DNA of 64,000 nt from Deinococcus aquiradiocola. Lineage in GTDB: Bacteria > Deinococcota > Deinococci > Deinococcales > Deinococcaceae. Shown piece after piece: positions 50,685-62,422 of the stretch. Numbering within the stretch: position 1 is the stretch's first letter; each line of letters begins with the position of its first letter. Under the pieces are notes generated by a model. The model was given only the letters and a program-made list of their open reading frames with translations. It made no database searches and was not told the origin of the DNA. A program made the translations under genes and the position numbers. Location of the stretch: positions 150,072-214,071 of the forward strand of contig NZ_BMOE01000001.1 in assembly GCF_014646915.1 (NCBI RefSeq), read 5' to 3'.

Positions 50685-51762
50685 GATCGGTCATCTCCGA
50701 GAGCTGCTGTTCGCGTTCCGCACGTTCGAGCGCCGTGACGACCCCCGCGAGCGCGCCCTCCATCACGCTGTCCAGCGCGAAGTTCTTGTCGTCGCCGGTC
50801 AGGCGGTGGTCGGTCACGCGGTTCTGCGGGTAGTTGTAGGTGCGGATCTTCTCGCTGCGGTCGCCGCTGCCGACCTGCGCGCTGCGCGCCTCGCGTTCTG
50901 TCACGGCGCGCTCCTCACGCTGCCGTTCCGCGAGGCGCGCCCGCAGGATCTGCAGGGCCTTCTCCTTGTTCTTGATCTGGCTGCGGCCGTCCTGGCAGAC
51001 CACCATGATCTCTTCGGGCGTGCCCGCGCGGTACGTGGCGCGCACGGCGGAGTCGGTGGTGTTGACGCCCTGACCGCCCGCACCCTGCGCGCGGAACACG
51101 TCGATGCGCACCTCGGACAGGTCGAGCTGCACGTCCTCCTGCTCGACCTGCGGGAGCACGGCTACCGTCACGGTGCTCGTGTGGATGCGGCCCTGCGTTT
51201 CCGTGGCGGGCACGCGCTGCACGCGGTGCACGCCGCGCTCCCACTTCATGGCGCGGTACGCGTTCTCGCCCGCGACTTCCGCCACGAGGCGCGAGTACCC
51301 GCCGAGGTCCGACTCGGACGCGTCCGCGACGCTCAGCTTCAGGTTCAGGCCCTCCACGTACCGGGTGTACAGGCGCAGCAGGTCCGCCGCGAACAGGCCC
51401 GCCTCGTCGCCGCCCGCCCCGGCGCGCAGTTCGAGGATCACGTCGTGACTGTCGTACGGGTCGCGGGGCAGCAGCAGGACTTCCAGCTCGTTCTCCAGCG
51501 TCGCCATGCGCGTCAGGGCGGCGTCCAGTTCGCTGCGGGCGAGGTCGGCCATCTCGGGGTCCGTCAGGAGGCTGCGGGCGTCCTGCGCGAGGCGTTCCTG
51601 CGCGCGGTACTCGGTCCAGAGCGTGATGAGCGGCGTGAGTTCCCGGTGGCGGCGCGTGAGGCGCGTGTACTCGCGCGTGTCGGCCAGCACGGCCGGGTCG
51701 CCCAGACTGCGTTCGATGGCGGCGTACTCGGTGCCGAGTTCCTCGATGCGGCCGCTCAGCAC
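50671..51762 (-). CDS. prfA: Peptide chain release factor 1
   Basis: A 363-residue RF1. The GGQ catalytic motif is in [11 protein letters not shown] near 230, and the UAA/UAG anticodon tripeptide is PAT within RVPATETQG near 187, as in RF1. The N-terminal helical domain and [14 protein letters not shown] C-terminal domain are complete. GTG start with GGAGC about 10 nt upstream. It heads an operon with the overlapping NUDIX gene. Confidence 0.96.
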   Translation of the reverse strand: MLSGRIEELGTEYAAIERSLGDPAVLADTREYTRLTRRHRELTPLITLWTEYRAQERLAQDARSLLTDPEMADLARSELDAALTRMATLENELEVLLLPRDPYDSHDVILELRAGAGGDEAGLFAADLLRLYTRYVEGLNLKLSVADASESDLGGYSRLVAEVAGENAYRAMKWERGVHRVQRVPATETQGRIHTSTVTVAVLPQVEQEDVQLDLSEVRIDVFRAQGAGGQGVNTTDSAVRATYRAGTPEEIMVVCQDGRSQIKNKEKALQILRARLAERQREERAVTEREARSAQVGSGDRSEKIRTYNYPQNRVTDHRLTGDDKNFALDSVMEGALAGVVTALERAEREQQLSEMTDHATA

Positions 51763-51989
51763 GTGCCCGGCGCTCCGTGCAGGCGTGCCCTCGGACGGGG
51801 TGGAGCGCTGCCCGGACTGGGCGGTGGAGCGGGACGCTCCAGGCGGGAGAGGCGATCAGGATGGTTGAACATGAAAAGCAGTCTAGCGCGGGGCGGGGCG
51901 CGCCTCCTGTGCCTGCACTTCACGTGCCCGCCACGTCCGGCGGCCGGGGAGGGCCATACAGGGCAGGCGGGCGGCGGGCGGCGCGCGGC

Positions 51990-51995
51990 TATCAT
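51990..51995 (+). promoter_or_regulatory. -10 box of leaderless hom promoter
   Basis: TATCAT, 6 nt before the ATG at 52002. Confidence 0.6.
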
Positions 51996-52001
51996 CCCCC
52001 C

Positions 52002-52988
52002 ATGACCAGTGCCGTTCCGCTCAAGACCGTCACCGTCGGGCTGCTGGGGTGCGGCACGGTGGGCCAGAATGTCCTGCACCTCCTGCAGCGCCGCCAGGAC
52101 ATCTTCTCCGACATCGGCGTGCGGATCGAGGTGGCGGGCGTCCTCGTGCGCGACGCCGACCGGGCGCGCGACGTGCCCGCCGGAACGCCCCTCACGGACG
52201 ACCCCGCCTTCCTGCAGGAGTGCGGCGTGGTGATCGAGGCGATGGGCGGCACGCAGCGGCCCCTGGCGCTGCTGCACCCGTACCTGAAGTCCGGGCGGCC
52301 CGTCATCACGGCCAACAAGGCGCTCCTCGCGGAGTGCTGGCGTGAGCTGCGCGAGTACGCGCTCGCCGGGAAGCTGTACTACGAGGCGTCCGTCATGGCG
52401 GGCACGCCCGTCATCGGCCCGATGAGCACCGTGCTGCGCGCCAGCCGCTTCGAGAGCCTGCAGGCCGTCCTGAACGGCACCTGCAACTACATCCTCACGC
52501 AGATGGAGGAAGGCAAGGAGTACGCGCAGGCGCTCGCGGAAGCGCAGGAGATGGGGTACGCCGAGGACCCGCCCACCCTGGACGTGGGCGGCTTCGACAC
52601 CGCGCACAAGCTCGCCGTGCTCGCCCGCTTCTGCGCGGACGGCGACTTCCCGTACGATCAGGTGAAGGTGCAGGGCATCGAGGGCGTCACCCTGCAGGAC
52701 GTGCAGGACGCCGCCGCGAACGGCGAGAAGTACAAGCTGATCGCCGAACTGCGCCCCGGCCCGGACGGCGAGGGCTGGGAAGCGACCGTGTCCCCGCAGC
52801 GCCTCCCGAACACGCATCCCATCTGCAGCATCGGCGCGGGCCGCAACGCCCTCGTGTTCCGCGGCGAGGAGTGCGGCGAACTGTACTTCGCGGGCGGCGG
52901 GGCGGGCGGCATGGTGACCGCGTCCGCGATGGTCGGCGACCTGCTCGACCTCGTGATCGGCTTCCCGGGGCACGTGCCGCTGCACTGA
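52002..52988 (+). CDS. hom: Homoserine dehydrogenase
   Basis: A 328-residue monofunctional homoserine dehydrogenase. It shows [11 protein letters not shown] (NAD(P) motif, near 15-25), [10 protein letters not shown] near 104, [12 protein letters not shown] near 127, and LNGTCNYIL near 158; the homoserine dehydrogenase signature [11 protein letters not shown] follows. It reduces aspartate semialdehyde to homoserine for Thr/Met synthesis. The usual ACT domain is missing, so feedback by an attached domain is unlikely. Leaderless start. A dispersed-repeat fragment starts at the stop codon. Confidence 0.95.
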   Translation: MTSAVPLKTVTVGLLGCGTVGQNVLHLLQRRQDIFSDIGVRIEVAGVLVRDADRARDVPAGTPLTDDPAFLQECGVVIEAMGGTQRPLALLHPYLKSGRPVITANKALLAECWRELREYALAGKLYYEASVMAGTPVIGPMSTVLRASRFESLQAVLNGTCNYILTQMEEGKEYAQALAEAQEMGYAEDPPTLDVGGFDTAHKLAVLARFCADGDFPYDQVKVQGIEGVTLQDVQDAAANGEKYKLIAELRPGPDGEGWEATVSPQRLPNTHPICSIGAGRNALVFRGEECGELYFAGGGAGGMVTASAMVGDLLDLVIGFPGHVPLH

Positions 52989-53037
52989 TCCCGGCTGGAG
53001 CTGAACGCCTGACGTTCGGCCGGGCGGGTCCCATACT
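52986..53037 (+). repeat. Stop-codon-associated dispersed repeat, partial copy C
   Basis: Begins at the hom TGA stop; GCTGAACGCCTGACGTTCGGC hairpin core as in copies A and B, then diverges (GGCGGGTCCCATAC). A degenerate or truncated member. Confidence 0.5.
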
Positions 53038-53074
53038 GCACGGCCCGGCCCCGTGCAGCGAGGCGTCAGCAGCG

Positions 53075-53109
53075 CGCCGCCCCCACGGAGATCTCTCGTG
53101 GGGGCGGCG
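53075..53109. terminator. Hairpin terminator between hom and terD-like gene
   Basis: 13-bp perfect inverted repeat (53075-53087 with 53097-53109), convergent genes. Confidence 0.85.
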
Positions 53110-53143
53110 TCCCTGTGGTCAGCTGTGCACCGGCGGCAGAGGT

Positions 53144-54442
53144 TCAGTGCATGTTCTCCTCGTACGGCTGCACGATCACGAAGCCCTCGCCCTGGAAGGC
53201 CATCTGGAAGGTCTCGCCGCCGCCCCGCCCGATGAAGCTCTTCAGGGAGCTGTCCACCCGCAGCTGCGGGCTGAGGTTCTCGCTCCAGCCGATGGTGGCG
53301 TTGGGGTCGGTGTACACCGTCTCGCCGTTCGTGACGCGCAGCGTGAGGGGCCGCCCGTGGCTCAGCAGGGCCAGCATGCCCTGCCCGCGCAGCAGCACGC
53401 TGAACAGGCCGCCCGACACCATGCCTGCCGCGCTGCGGTGCATGGTGATTTTATGCTGCACCGTGTCCTCGAAGGCGAGGAGGGCGTGCCCGGCGACGTT
53501 CACGGCGTCGCCCTGCAATTTCAGGACCGTGATCTCCTTCGCCTGGTCGGCGAGGTAGCACACGCCCTGCCCCTCGATCTTCGCGAGGGGTTCCATCTCG
53601 CTCGTCACGGCGCGCACGAGGGCCTTCATGATGCCGCCCTCCAGCATGCCCTCGCGTTTGAAGCTGAGGTTGCCGCTGTACGCGACCATCGCGCCGAGCT
53701 TGCTCCACACGCGGCCCCGCACCTTGACTTCCAGCATCTTGTCGCTCTCCAGTTCGAACACGTCGCCGGGACGGTCGGCCTCGGCGTTCTTTTGAAGGAA
53801 CTGCGTGAGGCTGTACGTGCCGTCACTGGCGGGCGCGAAGCGCGTCCCGCCGCCCGCCGTGGGGACCGGGGGAGAGGCGGGTGCCGGGGGCGTCCAGGTG
53901 GGGGCCGGGGCGGGGGGCGTGTGGGGTGTGGGCTGAGCCTCCTCCCCGCCGAAGTGGCGCAGCAGGGCGTCCAGGCCGCCGCTGAAGCCCTGCCCGACGT
54001 TCGCGACGCGCCACTCCCCGGCGTGCTCGTACACCTCGGCGACCATCACGGCCCGCTCCTGCGCGAACTGATCGCCGCGCAGCTCCACGCTGGCGCGCAC
54101 GTCCGGGTCGCCGAGCGTCCACGAGAGCCGCCCGAGCTGCGAGAAGGGCGCGCTGTCGTGCGTGACCACGAACACCAGTCGGCGCACGCTGGCGGGCAGC
54201 GCGTCCAGCTCCAGCCGGAACCGGCCGCCGCGCGCGTCCTGCGTGAGCGTCACCTCGCCGCGCGGGCTGCTCAGCTGGTTGTAGAACACGAAGTACCGGT
54301 CGTCCTGCAGTTTCCGGTCGGCGTTCAGGCCGAACACGCTCACGTCCGCGCCCTGCAGGTCGTGCTGCAGCGTCACGTCCAGCGTGCGCCGGGACGTGAG
54401 GTCCTGCAGTCTGCGTTTCTCGCCGCGTTGCAGCGCCGTCAT
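53144..54442 (-). CDS. TerD-AIM24 fusion protein
   Basis: A 432-residue cytoplasmic protein. The N-terminal TerD domain (about 1-165) has NADRKLQDDRYFVFYNQLSSP and DGxF-like Ca-binding acidic residues; TerD proteins form metal-bound surface-associated complexes in stress resistance. A Pro-rich linker (about 172-205) leads to an AIM24/TIM-like domain (about 210-425) with FELESDKMLEVKVRG, GQGVCYLADQAKEI and GFVIVQPYEE. The fusion joins two families usually seen separately. ATG at 54442 has AGGA 7 nt upstream. No other ter gene adjoins. Confidence 0.88.
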   Translation of the reverse strand: MTALQRGEKRRLQDLTSRRTLDVTLQHDLQGADVSVFGLNADRKLQDDRYFVFYNQLSSPRGEVTLTQDARGGRFRLELDALPASVRRLVFVVTHDSAPFSQLGRLSWTLGDPDVRASVELRGDQFAQERAVMVAEVYEHAGEWRVANVGQGFSGGLDALLRHFGGEEAQPTPHTPPAPAPTWTPPAPASPPVPTAGGGTRFAPASDGTYSLTQFLQKNAEADRPGDVFELESDKMLEVKVRGRVWSKLGAMVAYSGNLSFKREGMLEGGIMKALVRAVTSEMEPLAKIEGQGVCYLADQAKEITVLKLQGDAVNVAGHALLAFEDTVQHKITMHRSAAGMVSGGLFSVLLRGQGMLALLSHGRPLTLRVTNGETVYTDPNATIGWSENLSPQLRVDSSLKSFIGRGGGETFQMAFQGEGFVIVQPYEENMH

Positions 54443-54592
54443 GCGGATTCCTGGCCGGGGTGTGCGTGGGTCATGGTCGTCTCCTGAAGGTCGGGGGCAG
54501 GGGGGTCTGACGCCCAGCATACCGCCCGCCCCTCCCCGCCCGCCCGGCGACCCCGTCCAGCCCTCCCGCCGGGGGGGGAGGAACGCCCCTGC

Positions 54593-54598
54593 TACACT
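54593..54598 (+). promoter_or_regulatory. -10 box upstream of purM
   Basis: TACACT, 13 nt before the ATG at 54612, giving a leader of about 7 nt. No Shine-Dalgarno. Confidence 0.5.
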
Positions 54599-54611
54599 GA
54601 CTCCCAGACGC

Positions 54612-55709
54612 ATGGCGAACGATACTGATCAGGCCCTCAACCCTACACCCGGCTCACCCCGCCCCTCGGCGTACCAGCAGGCGGGGGTGGACATCGAGGC
54701 GGGGCACCGCGCGGTGGCCCTCATGAAGGACGCGGTGGGCCGCAGCCAGAACGCGCCCGGCCTGCGTGGCGCGGTCCTCAGCGGCCTGGGCGGCTTCGGC
54801 GGCCTGTTCCGGCCCGCGCTCGGCGGCATGACGGACCCTATCCTGGTCGCGTCCACGGACGGCGTCGGCACCAAGACGAAGGTCGCCGCGCAGGCGGGCG
54901 TGTTCCGACACCTGGGGCACGACATCGTCAACCACTGCACCAACGACCTGCTCGTGCAGGGCGCCCGCCCGCTCTTCTTCCTCGATTACATCGCGATGGG
55001 TACACTCGTGCCGGAGAGCGTCGCGGAGTTCGTGAACGGCGCGGCCGAGGCGTGCCTGCAGGTCGGCGCGGCCCTGCTGGGCGGCGAGACGGCCGAGATG
55101 CCCGGCGTGTACGTGACGGGCGAACTCGACATCGTGGGCACGCTGGTGGGCGTGGTGGACCGCCCGAACCTCGTGACGGGCGAGCGCCTGGAGGTGGGCG
55201 ACACCGTGATCGCCCTGCCGAGCAGCGGCCTGCACACCAACGGGTACAGCCTCGCGCGCCGCGTGCTGGACGGTCTCGACTGGCAGGAGGAGCGCGGCGA
55301 CCTGGGCGGCACGCTGCAGGACGCGCTGCTGGCCCCGCACCGCTGCTACCTCGCGGCCTTCGAGGCGCTCGTGGCGGCCGGGACGGACGTGCGCGGCATG
55401 AGTCACATCACGGGCGGCGGCCTGATCGACAACCCGCCCCGCATCTTCCCGCAGGGGGTCGGCATGCGCGTCGACCTGAACAGCTGGACGCTGCCGCCAC
55501 TCTTCCGCCTGATCGTGGAGCGCGGCGAGATCAGCACGCACGACGCCTTCCACGCCCTGAACATGGGCGTCGGTTACCTGTTCATGGTGCCCGCCGCGCA
55601 GGCGGACGCCGCCCTCGTCACGCTGCGCGCGGCGGGCGAGCAGCCCTGGGTGATCGGGCAGATGACGGCCGGGTCGGGCGTGACCCTGAACGGGGGCGGC
55701 GCGGCATGA
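54612..55709 (+). CDS. purM: Phosphoribosylformylglycinamidine cyclo-ligase
   Basis: A 365-residue AIR synthetase of purine synthesis. STDGVGTKTKVAAQ near 78-91, HDIVNHCTNDLLVQGARPLFFLDY, GGETAEMPGVY near 158, and ALPSSGLHTNGYSLAR mark the ATP-dependent PurM fold. Leader is very short. Its stop is overlapped by the next gene (ATGA). Confidence 0.95.
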   Translation: MANDTDQALNPTPGSPRPSAYQQAGVDIEAGHRAVALMKDAVGRSQNAPGLRGAVLSGLGGFGGLFRPALGGMTDPILVASTDGVGTKTKVAAQAGVFRHLGHDIVNHCTNDLLVQGARPLFFLDYIAMGTLVPESVAEFVNGAAEACLQVGAALLGGETAEMPGVYVTGELDIVGTLVGVVDRPNLVTGERLEVGDTVIALPSSGLHTNGYSLARRVLDGLDWQEERGDLGGTLQDALLAPHRCYLAAFEALVAAGTDVRGMSHITGGGLIDNPPRIFPQGVGMRVDLNSWTLPPLFRLIVERGEISTHDAFHALNMGVGYLFMVPAAQADAALVTLRAAGEQPWVIGQMTAGSGVTLNGGGAA

Positions 55710-56476
55710 CCCAGCCGGAACCGGCGGGCACCGAAACGCCGGGCGGGAAGCCCGTCGAGCCCGCGTACAGGCCGCCTACCGGCTTCCCTGCCCCGGACCG
55801 GGCGCAGGCCACGGAGTTCTGGGTGGTGCGGCACGGCGAGAGCACCTGGAACCTCCAGGGCCGCTACCAGGGGCAGGCGGACGTGCCGCTCAGCCTGGAG
55901 GGCCGCCTGCAGGCCGCGATGCTCGCCGAACGCCTCACCGGGCAGACCTTCGACGCGGTGTACTCCAGCGACCTCGCGCGCGCGCTCGTCACGGCCGAGA
56001 TCGTCGCCGAACGCCTCGCGGCGCAGCCGGACGTGCGGATCGACGAGGGCCTGCGCGAGATCGACGTGGGCCTGCTGAGCGGCAAGGACACCCCGCAGCT
56101 CCGCACCGAGCACGCCGACTACCTCGAAGCGCTGCGCGCCGACCCCTGGAACACCCGCCGACCCGGCGGGGAGAGCATGAAGGACCTGTACGAGCGGGCC
56201 GGGACGAGCTTCCAGGCGATGCGGGCACGGCACGCGGGCGGGCGGGTGCTGGTGTTCACGCACGGCGGCGTCGTCCGCGTCGCGGTGGGCCTCGCGCTGG
56301 GCGGCGTGCCGCAGAACGCGTGGGCGCGCCTGTCCGTCACGAACACCAGCGTCACCCGCGTCCTCCTGACGGAGGGCGGCGGGACGCTCCTCGGCTTCAA
56401 CGACGCCGCGCACCTCGAAGCGATGGGCGAGGCGACCGAGGCGGACGACGTGCTCGGCCCCGGACAGTCCCCCTGA
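55706..56476 (+). CDS. Histidine phosphatase family protein (phosphoglycerate mutase-like)
   Basis: A 256-residue phosphatase with an N-terminal Pro-rich tail of about 35 residues, then the catalytic RHGESTWN near 43-50, YSSDLARAL near 86, and VFTHGGVVRV near 178. Its role in the purM operon could be dephosphorylation of a nucleotide or sugar phosphate, but no substrate is known. ATG overlaps the purM stop. Confidence 0.9.
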   Translation: MTQPEPAGTETPGGKPVEPAYRPPTGFPAPDRAQATEFWVVRHGESTWNLQGRYQGQADVPLSLEGRLQAAMLAERLTGQTFDAVYSSDLARALVTAEIVAERLAAQPDVRIDEGLREIDVGLLSGKDTPQLRTEHADYLEALRADPWNTRRPGGESMKDLYERAGTSFQAMRARHAGGRVLVFTHGGVVRVAVGLALGGVPQNAWARLSVTNTSVTRVLLTEGGGTLLGFNDAAHLEAMGEATEADDVLGPGQSP

Positions 56477-56592
56477 GCACTCCGATCCTCTGAGTCCCGG
56501 CCACCCCTTATTGTCCTGTCCCTGGCGGTGGGACGCGCCCGGGTACGCGTGTCCCTCGCGTTTCCTGAGCGGACCGTGATACAACAGACCCA

Positions 56593-57183
56593 ATGGAAAG
56601 CGTCGTTGCCCTCTTTCGTGAGCCCACCCAGGTCAAGACTGCCCTGGACGCCCTGCTCGCCCGCGGTTACCACCGCGACAACCTGGGATTCACCATGCTC
56701 GACGTGGTCCAGGAGGCCGAACTGGCCTCGGAGACCGGCATCAGCCCCGAGGAGGGGGCGCCCGGCGGTTCCGCGGCCGTGCTGAAAGGCATCGGCATCG
56801 GCACGCTCGGCGGACTCGCCCTGACCGTCCCCGTGTGGATCCTGCTGCTCATCATCCCCACCACCCGCATCTACGCGGACGGCGGCCTGCTCGGCATGCT
56901 GTTCGGCGTGCTGGGCGGCGCGGGCATGGGTGGCCTGTTCGGCGCGCTGGCCGGCAGCGACAACGGTGACTACGTCAAGCTGATGCGTCAGTTCGGCATG
57001 CCCGCCCGCGTGGCCGAAGGGTACAACCAGAGCCTCAAGAACGGCCACATCCTCGTGTTCGCCCGCGCGCAGGCCGACCTGAACACCGACGACGCCATCA
57101 AGATCTTCAAGAGCAACGGCGCCGTGGACCTCGACTCCGCCATCGGGGCAGGCCAGCTGAGCAGCCAGCGCACCGCGCACTGA
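56593..57183 (+). CDS. Gly-rich membrane protein, general-stress-like
   Basis: A 196-residue protein. The cytoplasmic start (ESVVALFREPTQVKTALDALL) resembles the N-terminus of YflT/DUF1269-type stress proteins. Two Gly/Leu-rich membrane segments span about 72-92 (VLKGIGIGTLGGLALTVPVW onward) and 98-122 (glycine-zipper, GLLGMLFGVLGGAGMGGLFG). A C-terminal ferredoxin-like ILVFARAQADLNTDDAI half follows. Function unknown. TACAAC lies 7 nt before the ATG, probably a weak -10. Confidence 0.75.
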   Translation: MESVVALFREPTQVKTALDALLARGYHRDNLGFTMLDVVQEAELASETGISPEEGAPGGSAAVLKGIGIGTLGGLALTVPVWILLLIIPTTRIYADGGLLGMLFGVLGGAGMGGLFGALAGSDNGDYVKLMRQFGMPARVAEGYNQSLKNGHILVFARAQADLNTDDAIKIFKSNGAVDLDSAIGAGQLSSQRTAH

Positions 57184-57196
57184 CCTCACCTCACCG

Positions 57197-57226
57197 CGCG
57201 GGCCGCCCACAGCAGGGCGGCCCGCG
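57197..57226. terminator. Hairpin terminator
   Basis: 12-bp perfect inverted repeat (57197-57208 with 57215-57226), 6-nt loop, then TT. Confidence 0.8.
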
Positions 57227-57273
57227 TTCCCTTGCCGCTGCCTGCCGGGCGTGCGCTCCGCGCGTCCCGCTGA

Positions 57274-57279
57274 TACACT
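57274..57279 (+). promoter_or_regulatory. -10 box upstream of uORF and GNAT
   Basis: TACACT, 8 nt before the uORF ATG at 57288. Confidence 0.55.
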
Positions 57280-57287
57280 ACCCCGGC

Positions 57288-57344
57288 ATGAGGGTCCCGT
57301 CCGTCCGTCCCGCACTCCGCCGCTCAGGCCGGGCCGCGCCGTGA
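57288..57344 (+). CDS. Leader peptide coupled to GNAT gene
   Basis: An 18-codon ORF (MRVPSVRPALRRSGRAAP) starting where a leaderless transcript would begin, TACACT being 8 nt upstream. Its TGA (57342-57344) overlaps the GTG of the acetyltransferase (GTGA at 57341-57344). Arg- and Pro-rich codons could stall ribosomes. Function inferred: translational coupling or a sensing leader peptide. Confidence 0.5.
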   Translation: MRVPSVRPALRRSGRAAP

Positions 57345-57922
57345 GCGCCCCCACCCACGGGCGCGTCACGCTCAAGCCGCTGGTGCAGCTCGACGCTTCC
57401 GAATGGCGGAAGATGCACTCGTACTTCCGTGACCGGGAACTCGCCGACTGGAACGGCGCGCAGCCCATCCGCATCCCGGAATTCCTGTTCCGGCGCGTCA
57501 TGATCGACGAGGAACGCGGCGGGGACCGGCACGGCTTCGGCATCCTCGACGAAGACGGCACGCTCATCGGCAGCATCGAACTGTACGACCTGCGGCCCGT
57601 CCCGCCCGCCCAGGCGCGTTTCGGGACGCTGGGCGTCATGATCGGCGAGCGCCGCCTGTGGGGCAGAGGGTACGGCCGCGACGCCGTCACCGCCCTGCTC
57701 GCCTGGGCGTTCGGGCAGCGGCAACCGCCCCTGGAACGCGTGCGCCTCACGACCTTCTCCCACAACCGCCGCGCGCAGCGCAGCTTCCTCGCGACCGGCT
57801 TCCACGAGGTGGGCCGCACCATCACGCCGGACCGCACCGACGTGCACATGGAGGTCAGCCGCCACGACTGGCAGGACCGCCAGCACCAGCCGCCGACCGG
57901 CGGGAACACGGACGGCGGATAG
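57341..57922 (+). CDS. GNAT family N-acetyltransferase
   Basis: A 193-residue acetyltransferase of the RimJ/RimL-like group. GFGILDEDGTLIGSIEL near 66, LGVMIGERRLWGRGYGRDAV near 97-116 (acetyl-CoA pyrophosphate loop RGYGRD), and NRRAQRSFLATGFHEVGR near 145. Substrate could be a protein N-terminus or small amine. GTG at 57341 is chosen since the ATG frame upstream is a separate 18-codon leader that ends in overlap. Confidence 0.9.
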   Translation: MSAPTHGRVTLKPLVQLDASEWRKMHSYFRDRELADWNGAQPIRIPEFLFRRVMIDEERGGDRHGFGILDEDGTLIGSIELYDLRPVPPAQARFGTLGVMIGERRLWGRGYGRDAVTALLAWAFGQRQPPLERVRLTTFSHNRRAQRSFLATGFHEVGRTITPDRTDVHMEVSRHDWQDRQHQPPTGGNTDGG

Positions 57923-58000
57923 CACGGCCCGTCCCTCATGAGGACCGCAGGAACCGTACCCCCGGCTGCCGTCCGTGCCCCACGCGCGCACGGCAGCGGC

Positions 58001-58006
58001 TATACT
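58001..58006 (+). promoter_or_regulatory. -10 box of the T-box transcript
   Basis: TATACT, about 7 nt before the likely RNA start near 58013. Confidence 0.6.
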
Positions 58007-58012
58007 GGGGAC

Positions 58013-58276
58013 ACGTTGACCGGGAAGAGTACCCGGACGTGCACCCACAGGAAGGCCCCCCGCGCCCGCGCGACTGAGAGGGGACCGGGAACGCAGCCGG
58101 GGAACGTCGCCCGCGAGTACGGGAGAAGAAAGGCGCACGCCGAGTAGACCTCTCCGGGTGCGCCCGACACAGCGCGAGCAAGTGCCCCCGGAGCAGGAGG
58201 GGGAAACGCGGTGGTACCACGGGAACGCTGAGCAGCGCCTCGTCCGCGACCGGGACCGTCCCGGCGGGCGAGGCGC
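58013..58276 (+). promoter_or_regulatory. T-box riboswitch (tRNA-Val specific)
   Basis: A leader that senses uncharged tRNA. Stem I: helix CGGG (58021-58024) with CCCG (58110-58113), an internal loop with AGTA on the 5' side (58028-58031) and GAA-C-GTC-G on the 3' side, then helix CCCGG (58032-58036) with CCGGG (58097-58101). The specifier is GTC (58106-58108), a Val codon. The T-box sequence GGTGGTACCACG (58210-58221) carries the TGGT bulge for NCCA. A terminator stem (58235-58247 with 58264-58276, one G-U pair) follows, without a T tract. Downstream are a nudix gene and valS. Confidence 0.85.
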
Positions 58277-58323
58277 ACTGCTGTCACGCCCCCGGCCCTC
58301 ACTCACCTGCCCGCGAGGACCGC

Positions 58324-58791
58324 ATGAGCATCACACCCTTCCGCACCCTGCAGGACGCCCGCCACCGGGCCGCCACCCACCACCTCAGAGAGAAGGCCGT
58401 GTGCTTCGTCACGCGCGGCCAGGACCTGCTGGTGATGGACCACGTGCCCGCCGGAAGTGCAGGCGTGCAACTCCCGGCAGGCGGCGTGGAGCCCGGCGAG
58501 ACGCCAGGACAGGCCGCCACCCGCGAACTGTGGGAGGAGACCGGCCTGACCCTGCCCGCCCCGACGTACCTCACGTCGTACCTGTGGGAAGCGCAGCTGC
58601 CGGACCGCTTCACGCGGCAGGTGTGCCACGCGTTCCTGTTCCGCGCGCCGCCCGGCACGCCCGACACCTGGGAGCGAGACGCGGACGGCGAACACTTCGC
58701 GTTCCGCTGGATGCCCGCCCTGGCCCCGCGGCTCGACTGGGAGATGGACGCCGCCCTCCCCTGGGCCCACGCGCACCTGAACCCCGTCTGA
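58324..58791 (+). CDS. NUDIX hydrolase in T-box/valS operon
   Basis: A 155-residue NUDIX protein. LPAGGVEPGETPGQAATREL then WEETGL (Nudix box near 56-78) has the catalytic Glu residues. It lies between the Val T-box and valS with no promoter or terminator in the 85 bp before valS, so it is under the T-box. A link to charging, e.g. hydrolysis of a nucleotide made during aminoacylation, is only a guess. Start ATG at 58324 with GCGAGGACCGC upstream. Confidence 0.9.
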   Translation: MSITPFRTLQDARHRAATHHLREKAVCFVTRGQDLLVMDHVPAGSAGVQLPAGGVEPGETPGQAATRELWEETGLTLPAPTYLTSYLWEAQLPDRFTRQVCHAFLFRAPPGTPDTWERDADGEHFAFRWMPALAPRLDWEMDAALPWAHAHLNPV

Positions 58792-58876
58792 CCTGACAGA
58801 CCGCCCCACATCACCCTGACAGGGAGGCCCTGCGGCACCTGCAGGCGCACCTTCCCGGCCCATCACAGGAGACTTC

Positions 58877-61717
<2,841 letters not shown>

Positions 61718-61762
61718 AGCACAGCCCTGCACCGGAATTCCCGGTCAGGGCCCCACCCGCAC

Positions 61763-61795
61763 GCACGCCCGGCAGACCCGCTCTGCCGGGCGTGC
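61763..61795. terminator. Hairpin terminator of valS
   Basis: 14-bp perfect inverted repeat (61763-61776 with 61782-61795). Confidence 0.85.
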
Positions 61796-61908
61796 CGCAT
61801 CATGGTCATCCGTCACGCCGCGCGGGTCCGGCCGGGCGTACCATGCGGAGTGACCCGGCCCCACCGATCCTCCCCGGGGCCTTCCGCACTGCCGTCAGAG
61901 GTGACCTC

Positions 61909-62376
61909 ATGGATGCACGTCCGCCCGTCCCGCCGTTCACGCACGAGACCGCCTGCCAGAAGGCCCGGCTGGCTGAGGACGCCTGGAATTCCCGCGATCC
62001 GGAACGCGTGTCGCTCGCGTACACGGAGGACACGGTGTGGCGCAACCGCTCCGAGTTCCTGCGGGGCCGCGAGGCCGTCGTCGCGTTCCTGACGCGCAAG
62101 TGGGCGGCGGAACACGAGTACCGCCTCGTGAAGGAGGTGTGGGCCTTCCATCAGGAGCGCGTGTCGGTCCGCTTCGTGTACGAGTACCACGACGCGTCCG
62201 GGCAGTGGTTCCGCGCGCACGGGAACGAGCAGTGGGCCTTCACGGACGCGGGCCTGATGGCGCGGCGCGAGGCGTCCATCAACGACGTGCCCATCCGCGA
62301 AACGGACCGCCTGTTCCGCTGGCCGCTCGGCCCGCGCCCGCACGGCACGCCCGGCCTGAGCGAGCTGGGCCTGTAG
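61909..62376 (+). CDS. DUF1348 family NTF2-like protein
   Basis: A 155-residue NTF2/SnoaL-fold protein. [42 protein letters not shown] and [13 protein letters not shown] are characteristic of DUF1348. Function unknown; a pocket that binds small molecules is likely. ATG at 61909 has AGAGGTG upstream; earlier ATGs give no family match. Confidence 0.88.
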   Translation: MDARPPVPPFTHETACQKARLAEDAWNSRDPERVSLAYTEDTVWRNRSEFLRGREAVVAFLTRKWAAEHEYRLVKEVWAFHQERVSVRFVYEYHDASGQWFRAHGNEQWAFTDAGLMARREASINDVPIRETDRLFRWPLGPRPHGTPGLSELGL

Positions 62377-62409
62377 AGGCGGGGGCGGGCGGCAGGGGAG
62401 GGCACGCTC

Positions 62410-62415
62410 TATGCT
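62410..62415 (+). promoter_or_regulatory. -10 box of leaderless pyrD promoter
   Basis: TATGCT, 7 nt before the ATG at 62423, overlapping the alternative ATG at 62411. Confidence 0.55.
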
Positions 62416-62422
62416 GACCTTC

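Noticed and set aside
54384..54611. In-frame upstream extension of purM
   Set aside because: Overlaps the terD-like gene's antisense and lies before the -10 box.
58091..58096. GCA (Ala) as T-box specifier
   Set aside because: A GAAC precedes it too, but the helix pairing places GTC, not GCA, in the specifier loop; valS downstream agrees with GTC.
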